In this document: positions 31,272-34,668 of the stretch, in pieces | How the letters are laid out: every line of letters starts with the position of its first letter | How positions within the stretch are numbered: the stretch's first letter is position 1 | Assembly (NCBI RefSeq): GCF_000285555.1 | Contig: NZ_HE611003.1 | Span: forward strand, 91,683 to 126,350 | Direction of reading: 5' to 3' | Length of the DNA: 34,668 nucleotides | Origin: Kurthia massiliensis | GTDB taxonomy: Bacteria; Bacillota; Bacilli; Bacillales_A; Planococcaceae | The notes under the pieces: model-generated | Told to the model about the DNA's origin: nothing | The model's input: the letters and a program-made list of their open reading frames with translations, nothing else | The model's database searches: none | Made by a program: the position numbers and the translations under genes

Positions 31272-31892
31272 TTATTGCTCTTTACCGAGCGAAAACATGT
31301 TTTTAAAGCCATTTTTCATCGTAAACCATAACCATTCAAACGTCTCGTCAATTTCTTCTACATGGCCTGTTACGTTCGCTGTAGAGGCCATATATTGACC
31401 GTTCACGACCGTGACATTGCCATCGACATTGCCATCGACGATTAAGTTACCATTTTCCACAACTAAATCCGTTTGAATCGTCTCACCTTTTGGAACGGTG
31501 ACGGTTTCTCCTTCAACGATTAACCCTGGCGCTTTCGTCACGGAAAACTGCCCAGATTGATTGAAACTTGAAAATAATGCGGCACTCATTAAAATACAAA
31601 ATACAGCTGCCGCAATGAGCATCGGATGTCTTCGTAAAAATCGTTGTACGCCTTTTAACGGACGCGATTTAATCGGCAACCCGGTCATCACATTCGTCGT
31701 AAACTGCGCTGGTACTGAGACCGCCGTCGCACTTTTAATAAAGGCTACGACATTCGTCAGTTCATACATATGCGCTTTGCAAGACGGACATTCTTTTAAA
31801 TGTTCACGTAACGCGGTTTCATGTTGTTTTGTAATATCGCCATCCAAATATTCATGCATATATTCAACGACATGCTCTGGACATTGCTTCAT
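31272..31892 (-). CDS. rsiW: Anti-sigma-W factor RsiW
   Basis: 206-residue single-pass membrane protein. The cytoplasmic zinc-binding anti-sigma domain reads HLKECPSC (His31, Cys35, Cys38), preceded by the MHEYLDGDI helix; a membrane helix lies at about 91-109 (LIAAAVFCILMSAALFSSF), followed by an extracytoplasmic part rich in beta strands (VVENGNLIVDGNVDGNVTVV). RsiW holds sigma-W inactive until cleaved by PrsW and RasP. ATG at 31892 with TAGGAGG. It starts 12 bp after sigW, and a terminator follows. Confidence 0.95.
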   Translation of the reverse strand: MKQCPEHVVEYMHEYLDGDITKQHETALREHLKECPSCKAHMYELTNVVAFIKSATAVSVPAQFTTNVMTGLPIKSRPLKGVQRFLRRHPMLIAAAVFCILMSAALFSSFNQSGQFSVTKAPGLIVEGETVTVPKGETIQTDLVVENGNLIVDGNVDGNVTVVNGQYMASTANVTGHVEEIDETFEWLWFTMKNGFKNMFSLGKEQ

Positions 31893-31904
31893 AGAAATAA
31901 CCTC

Positions 31905-32468
31905 CTACAAATCCCCTAACTGCTTCCGTAATGCTTCGCGCCCGCGATGCACACGTGTTTTCACTGTGCCAAGCGGAATGTCGAGAATATCACTAATCTC
32001 TTGCAGGGGTAACTCCTCAATATACTTTAATATAATGACCGCACGATACTTATCTGGCAAACGGCTAATTTCATATTGAATACGTTCTTGCAGCTCCATC
32101 CGTTCTAGCTCTTCTTCAGGTAAAAGCTCGTCCACAGATAACTGCGAATACATATCTAACCCTTCCGTACCAGGTACCGTTGCATCTAAATAATAATCGG
32201 GCTTCTTTTTACGAATACGGTCAATGCATAAATTCGTGGCAATACGATATAGCCACGTTGAAAATTTTCGTTTTTGATCATAGGTGTGCAAGTGAATATA
32301 CGCTTTAATAAACGCTTCTTGTGCAGCATCCTCTGCTTCTTCTTTATTGCCAAGCATGCGATAACATACTTGATATAAGCTCTGTTGATAAAGGCTCACA
32401 ATATCCGCATATGCACTTTGATCACCTTTGAGCACTTGTTTAATTCTTTTGTTGATTAACGGATCCAT
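31905..32468 (-). CDS. sigW: ECF RNA polymerase sigma factor SigW
   Basis: 187 residues, exactly the usual length. Region 2: CYRMLGNKEEAEDAAQEAFI and KFSTWLYRIATNLCIDRIRK; region 4: LPDKYRAVIILKYIEELPLQ and ISDILDIPLGTVKTRVHRGR. It directs envelope-stress genes. The open frame extends to 32486; AAAGGAC at 7 bases fixes the ATG at 32468 (MDPLINKRI). A perfect sigma-W promoter lies upstream, so it is autoregulated; sigW and rsiW form one transcript. Confidence 0.96.
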   Translation of the reverse strand: MDPLINKRIKQVLKGDQSAYADIVSLYQQSLYQVCYRMLGNKEEAEDAAQEAFIKAYIHLHTYDQKRKFSTWLYRIATNLCIDRIRKKKPDYYLDATVPGTEGLDMYSQLSVDELLPEEELERMELQERIQYEISRLPDKYRAVIILKYIEELPLQEISDILDIPLGTVKTRVHRGREALRKQLGDL

Positions 32469-32502
32469 TGTGACGTCCTTTCCCACATTCGCTTGTTTAA
32501 TA

Positions 32503-32528
32503 TACGACTCACCCGTTAAAAGGTTTCA
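32503..32528 (-). promoter_or_regulatory. Autoregulatory sigma-W promoter
   Basis: TGAAAC (32523-32528), 16-base spacer, CGTA (32503-32506), an exact match to the sigma-W consensus. The -35 box is only 5 bases from the rocF stop codon. Confidence 0.92.
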
Positions 32529-32533
32529 CTTAT

Positions 32534-33436
32534 TTATACAAGTTGCTCACCCATTAACGATCCGAGCAACGTCACCGCCACTTCCGCTGTGCGATTACGC
32601 TCATCTAAAATCGGATTTACTTCGACAAGTTCAAGCGATGTGATTAAATTGGAATCCTGTAACATTTCCATAGCTAAATGGCTCTCACGATAAGATAGCC
32701 CCCCAGGTACAGGTGTGCCGACTCCTGGCGTATGCATCGGATCGATCGCATCTAAATCGAGCGATAAATGCACACCATCTACGTGTTGGCCTTCTAAATG
32801 AATAATTGCCTCTTGCATCACTGCTGTCATTCCTAAACGGTCAATATCATGCATCGTATACACTTGAATGCCATGTTCTTTAATAAATGCTTTTTCTCCG
32901 GGATCAATTGAACGTGCTCCAATAAGCACAACATTTTCAGGCTTAACCGCAGGGGATTGTTGACGAATTTTTGTTAGTACATTTGCCCCGTAGCCCATTG
33001 CTGTTGCAAGCGGCATACCGTGAATATTTCCGCTTGGTGATGTTTGTTCGGTATTCATATCTGCGTGTGCGTCATACCAAATCACACCTAAATTTTCATA
33101 GTGCGCACCTAGTCCGGCAAGCGTACCGATTGCAATGCTATGATCCCCACCGAATACAATTGGAAAATGCCCTTTACCAACAATCTGTTTAACTTCTTCT
33201 GCTAAACGCATAGATACATCTACAACGCCATCCACATTTTTGAGCGTTGGATGTGATTGCGCTTGGAACTTCTTGTGGATATGTAAATCACCTAAATCCG
33301 TTACATGATGTCCTAAATTTTCTAACCGTTCAATTGCACCTGCATAACGTAAAGCACTTGGTCCCATATCTACGCCGCGACGGCTCTGTCCAAAATCTGA
33401 AGGTACACCAATAACCGAAATGTTCAATGATTTCAA
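32534..33436 (-). CDS. rocF: Arginase
   Basis: 300-residue binuclear manganese hydrolase splitting arginine into ornithine and urea. Metal ligands are visible in GGDHS (His99), WYDAHAD (Asp122, His124, Asp126) and SLDLDAIDP; the substrate loop NTEQTSPSGNIHGM and the C-terminal GTPVPGGLSYRE are typical arginase rather than agmatinase. Start TTG at 33436, eight bases after AGGAGGG. The promoter at 33469-33497 carries a cre site at the transcription start, suggesting CcpA repression. No terminator separates it from sigW, so some readthrough into sigW-rsiW is likely. The other roc genes are not in the window. Confidence 0.95.
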   Translation of the reverse strand: MKSLNISVIGVPSDFGQSRRGVDMGPSALRYAGAIERLENLGHHVTDLGDLHIHKKFQAQSHPTLKNVDGVVDVSMRLAEEVKQIVGKGHFPIVFGGDHSIAIGTLAGLGAHYENLGVIWYDAHADMNTEQTSPSGNIHGMPLATAMGYGANVLTKIRQQSPAVKPENVVLIGARSIDPGEKAFIKEHGIQVYTMHDIDRLGMTAVMQEAIIHLEGQHVDGVHLSLDLDAIDPMHTPGVGTPVPGGLSYRESHLAMEMLQDSNLITSLELVEVNPILDERNRTAEVAVTLLGSLMGEQLV

Positions 33437-33449
33437 AGCAATTCCCTCC

Positions 33450-33463
33450 TGTATACGTTTTCA
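33450..33463 (-). promoter_or_regulatory. cre site (CcpA) at the rocF transcription start
   Basis: TGAAAACGTATACA on the minus strand matches 13 of 14 positions of TGWAARCGYTWNCA. It lies immediately after the predicted transcription start, a classic position for repression. Confidence 0.6.
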
Positions 33464-33468
33464 TCTTT

Positions 33469-33497
33469 ATTATACAGAAAAAATCCTCATATGATAA
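33469..33497 (-). promoter_or_regulatory. Sigma-A promoter of rocF
   Basis: TTATCA (33492-33497), 17-base spacer, perfect TATAAT (33469-33474) on the minus strand. The -35 box is embedded in the csbD terminator. Confidence 0.7.
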
Positions 33498-33521
33498 AAA
33501 TTACCATACAAGGATTTTTGC
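33478..33521 (-). terminator. Terminator after csbD
   Basis: AAAAATCCT...AGGATTTTTT arms with additional GTATG/CATAT pairing around an AT-rich loop; T-run on the minus strand. Confidence 0.75.
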
Positions 33522-33528
33522 CATTTAC

Positions 33529-33705
33529 TTATTTATCGTGTTTGTCTTTCAGGTCGCCGACTTTATCTTGCGCTGCTGCCTTCGCTTTATCAACTTTACC
33601 TTCAGCTTGGAGCTTCGCATTGTTCGTTGCGTTCCCTACTTGATCTTTTAATTCACCTTTTGCTTTGTTTACACCTGATTTAATTTTATCTGATAATCCT
33701 GACAT
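33529..33705 (-). CDS. csbD: CsbD-family stress protein
   Basis: 58 residues, highly charged, with Ala/Lys/Asp/Gly-rich heptads such as GVNKAKGELKDQVGNAT and VDKAKAAAQDKVGDLKDK, the CsbD signature (KGELKDQVGNAT). The function of CsbD is unknown; the family is strongly induced in general stress. The open frame extends to 33762, but TAGGAGG sits before the ATG at 33705, and that start gives the normal CsbD size. A sigma-B-type promoter lies at 33753-33777, and a terminator follows. The promoter's -35 box abuts the terminator of the tRNA cluster. Confidence 0.93.
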   Translation of the reverse strand: MSGLSDKIKSGVNKAKGELKDQVGNATNNAKLQAEGKVDKAKAAAQDKVGDLKDKHDK

Positions 33706-33752
33706 ATACGTAAAACCTCCTAAGAAAAGTTTTGTTATACACATTCTCATTA

Positions 33753-33777
33753 ATTCCCTCATTTTCTTTTTTTAAAC
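33753..33777 (-). promoter_or_regulatory. Sigma-B-type promoter of csbD
   Basis: GTTTAA (33772-33777), 13-base spacer, GGGAAT (33753-33758) on the minus strand. csbD ("controlled by sigma B") is a sigma-B gene in Bacillus. Confidence 0.82.
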
Positions 33778-33778
33778 A

Positions 33779-33812
33779 CAAAAAAACTTCTCCACCGAAG
33801 TGAAGAAGTTTC
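33779..33812 (-). terminator. Terminator of the tRNA cluster
   Basis: AAACTTCTTCAC TTCG GTGGAGAAGTTT hairpin on the minus strand followed by TTTT, 10 bases after tRNA-Lys. Confidence 0.92.
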
Positions 33813-33822
33813 GTTATGAGTA

Positions 33823-33895
33823 TGAGTCATGCAGGATTCGAACCAGCGACCCTCTGATTAAAAGTCAGATGCTCTACCAACTGAGCTAATGACTC
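33823..33895 (-). tRNA. tRNA-Lys (UUU)
   Basis: Acceptor GAGTCAT/ATGACTC, D arm TAGCTCAGTTGGTAGAGCA, anticodon loop CTTTTAA (anticodon TTT), T arm GGTTCGAATCC, discriminator A. The 3' CCA is not encoded. Confidence 0.97.
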
Positions 33896-33896
33896 A

Positions 33897-33971
33897 TGGC
33901 TGGGGTACCAGGATTCGAACCTGGGCATGACGGAATCAAAATCCGTTGCCTTACCGCTTGGCTATACCCCA
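33897..33971 (-). tRNA. tRNA-Gln (UUG)
   Basis: Acceptor TGGGGTA/TACCCCA, anticodon loop TTTTGAT (anticodon TTG), T arm GGTTCGAATCC, discriminator G and encoded CCA (33897-33899). It is followed one base later by tRNA-Lys. Confidence 0.97.
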
Positions 33972-33980
33972 ATATTTAAA

Positions 33981-34064
33981 TGGTGGAGGGGGGCAGATTC
34001 GAACTGCCGAACCCGAAGGAGCGGATTTACAGTCCGCCGCGTTTAGCCTCTTCGCTACCCCTCC
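33981..34064 (-). tRNA. tRNA-Tyr (GUA)
   Basis: Class II tRNA with a long variable arm. Acceptor GGAGGGG/CCCCTCC, anticodon loop CTGTAAA (anticodon GTA), variable arm TCCTTCGGG region, T arm AGTTCGAATCT, encoded CCA. Confidence 0.97.
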
Positions 34065-34076
34065 GAAAAATATAAA

Positions 34077-34152
34077 TGGTGGAGGATGACGGGATCGAAC
34101 CGCCGACCCTCTGCTTGTAAGGCAGATGCTCTCCCAGCTGAGCTAATCCTCC
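34077..34152 (-). tRNA. tRNA-Val (UAC)
   Basis: Acceptor GGAGGAT/ATCCTCC, D arm TAGCTCAGCTGGGAGAGCA, anticodon loop CTTACAA (anticodon TAC), T arm GGTTCGATCCC, discriminator A and encoded CCA. Confidence 0.97.
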
Positions 34153-34159
34153 GTATAAA

Positions 34160-34234
34160 TGGTGACCCCTACGGGATTCGAACCCGTGTTACCGCCGTGA
34201 AAGGGCGGTGTCTTAACCGCTTGACCAAGGGGCC
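34160..34234 (-). tRNA. tRNA-Glu (UUC)
   Basis: Acceptor GGCCCCT/AGGGGTC (one G-U pair), anticodon loop CTTTCAC (anticodon TTC), T arm GGTTCGAATCC, discriminator A and encoded CCA. First gene after the 92-base break in the cluster, which carries a promoter. Confidence 0.96.
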
Positions 34235-34268
34235 ATTTAATTTAAGTCTTTTCTCAAAGACAATAAAT

Positions 34269-34297
34269 ATATTATCATGATTCTTTATAGTATGCAA
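34269..34297 (-). promoter_or_regulatory. Possible internal promoter of the tRNA cluster
   Basis: TTGCAT (34292-34297), 17-base spacer, TAATAT (34269-34274) on the minus strand, between tRNA-Thr and tRNA-Glu. Same -35 hexamer and spacing as the promoter at 34546-34574. Confidence 0.45.
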
Positions 34298-34326
34298 TAC
34301 TTTTTTTCATTTTTTTATAAAGTATA

Positions 34327-34399
34327 AGCTCCCAACCGGATTCGAACCGGTGACCTCTTCCTTACCATGGAAGTGCTCTACCTGCTGAGCTATGGAAGC
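34327..34399 (-). tRNA. tRNA-Thr (GGU)
   Basis: Acceptor GCTTCCA/TGGGAGC, D arm TAGCTCAGCAGGTAGAGCA, anticodon loop ATGGTAA (anticodon GGT), T arm GGTTCGAATCC, discriminator T. The 3' CCA is not encoded. Confidence 0.96.
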
Positions 34400-34422
34400 A
34401 CAGCTATAAAAAGACAAAAAAA

Positions 34423-34499
34423 TGGCTCCGTTGGCAGGACTCGAACCTGCGACCCTCTGATTAACAGTCAGATGCTGCTACCAACTGAGCTACAACGGA
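34423..34499 (-). tRNA. tRNA-Asn (GUU)
   Basis: Acceptor TCCGTTG/CAACGGA, anticodon loop CTGTTAA (anticodon GTT), T arm GGTTCGAGTCC, discriminator G and encoded CCA. The D arm (GCTCAGTTGGTAGCAGC) has one base more than usual and pairs only three bases well; similar D arms occur in other low-GC Gram-positives. Confidence 0.95.
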
Positions 34500-34545
34500 A
34501 CAATACTATTTCAATATGTAAATTGATTACTCATTTACACTTATT

Positions 34546-34574
34546 ATTATAGCGACGAATTAGGTAAAATGCAA
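34546..34574 (-). promoter_or_regulatory. Promoter of the tRNA cluster
   Basis: TTGCAT (34569-34574), 17-base spacer, perfect TATAAT (34546-34551) on the minus strand, about 47 bases before tRNA-Asn. Confidence 0.7.
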
Positions 34575-34628
34575 TAGTATTTTTGAAAAAACAGAATACT
34601 TTATTATATTACAAAATCTTCAAACAAT

Positions 34629-34664
34629 AAAAAAGAAGCACTGATCTATGTCAGTGCTTCTTTA
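34629..34664 (-). terminator. Terminator of an unseen upstream gene
   Basis: AAAGAAGCACTGA pairs with TCAGTGCTTCTTT around a 6-base loop; T-run on the minus strand at 34629-34634. The gene it ends lies beyond the right edge. Confidence 0.88.
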
Positions 34665-34668
34665 ATGT

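Noticed and set aside
1..34668. CRISPR arrays, prophage, integrated elements or an rRNA operon
   Set aside because: No regularly spaced repeats, no integrase, transposase, phage or rRNA sequence was seen; the tRNA cluster has no attachment-site-like duplication within the window.

Overview
The window is a compact chromosomal segment of a low-GC Gram-positive bacterium. The evidence is the block rocF, sigW, rsiW, cdaA, cdaR, glmM and glmS with a glmS ribozyme, a lipoprotein-dependent siderophore importer, strong AGGAGG-type ribosome binding sites, intrinsic terminators after most genes and frequent TTG starts. Gene order and protein flavour resemble Bacillales. I lean towards the Planococcaceae/Caryophanaceae (for example a Kurthia-like organism) over Bacillus itself, but that is inference from memory. 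I see no phage, conjugative, CRISPR or toxin-antitoxin region; this is mostly core genome.

Layout. 1-2.8 kb: the membrane sensor end of a probable chemoreceptor, a low-molecular-weight tyrosine phosphatase, signal peptidase I, a small XRE regulator and the acyltransferase PlsC. 3.1-9.9 kb: a small membrane protein, a VanZ-family protein, a GNAT paired with a CoA-disulfide-reductase-like flavoprotein, an RlmA-type rRNA methyltransferase, a MATE exporter, MenA and a YjcF-like GNAT. 9.9-17.4 kb: an EamA transporter, small membrane proteins, a secreted protein of unknown function, a deoxyinosine/uracil DNA glycosylase, another GNAT, an unknown 125-residue protein, a CDF (probably manganese) exporter, SerC and a universal stress protein. 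17.6-21.9 kb: iron region, with a heme-degrading monooxygenase and a complete FpbNOPQ (YclNOPQ)-type petrobactin/catecholate importer carrying two promoter-linked Fur boxes. 22.2-24.4 kb: a histidine phosphatase and a secreted, probably beta-propeller protein. 24.4-33.7 kb: the cell-envelope block (glmS with ribozyme, a PfpI/DJ-1 protein, glmM-cdaR-cdaA, rsiW-sigW), arginase and CsbD. 33.8-34.5 kb: seven tRNA genes on the minus strand (Asn, Thr, Glu, Val, Tyr, Gln, Lys in transcription order).

How it works together. CdaA makes c-di-AMP under control of CdaR, and the same transcript encodes GlmM, which follows GlmS in making glucosamine-1-phosphate for peptidoglycan. GlmS is set by a self-cleaving ribozyme sensing glucosamine-6-phosphate. 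SigW/RsiW, with a textbook sigma-W autoregulatory promoter, answers envelope stress. Readable regulation includes sigma-B-type promoters before pfpI and csbD, a CcpA (cre) site at the start of the rocF transcript and Fur sites in the siderophore operon.

No clearly new multi-gene system is present. The best second-look items are a 123-130 bp inverted-repeat-bounded element present twice at gene ends, a 10-codon reading frame whose stop codon is split by the glmS ribozyme cleavage site, a 220 bp gene-free stretch ending in a strong terminator that may be a structured RNA, and a secreted protein that faintly resembles helveticin-J-type bacteriolysins.
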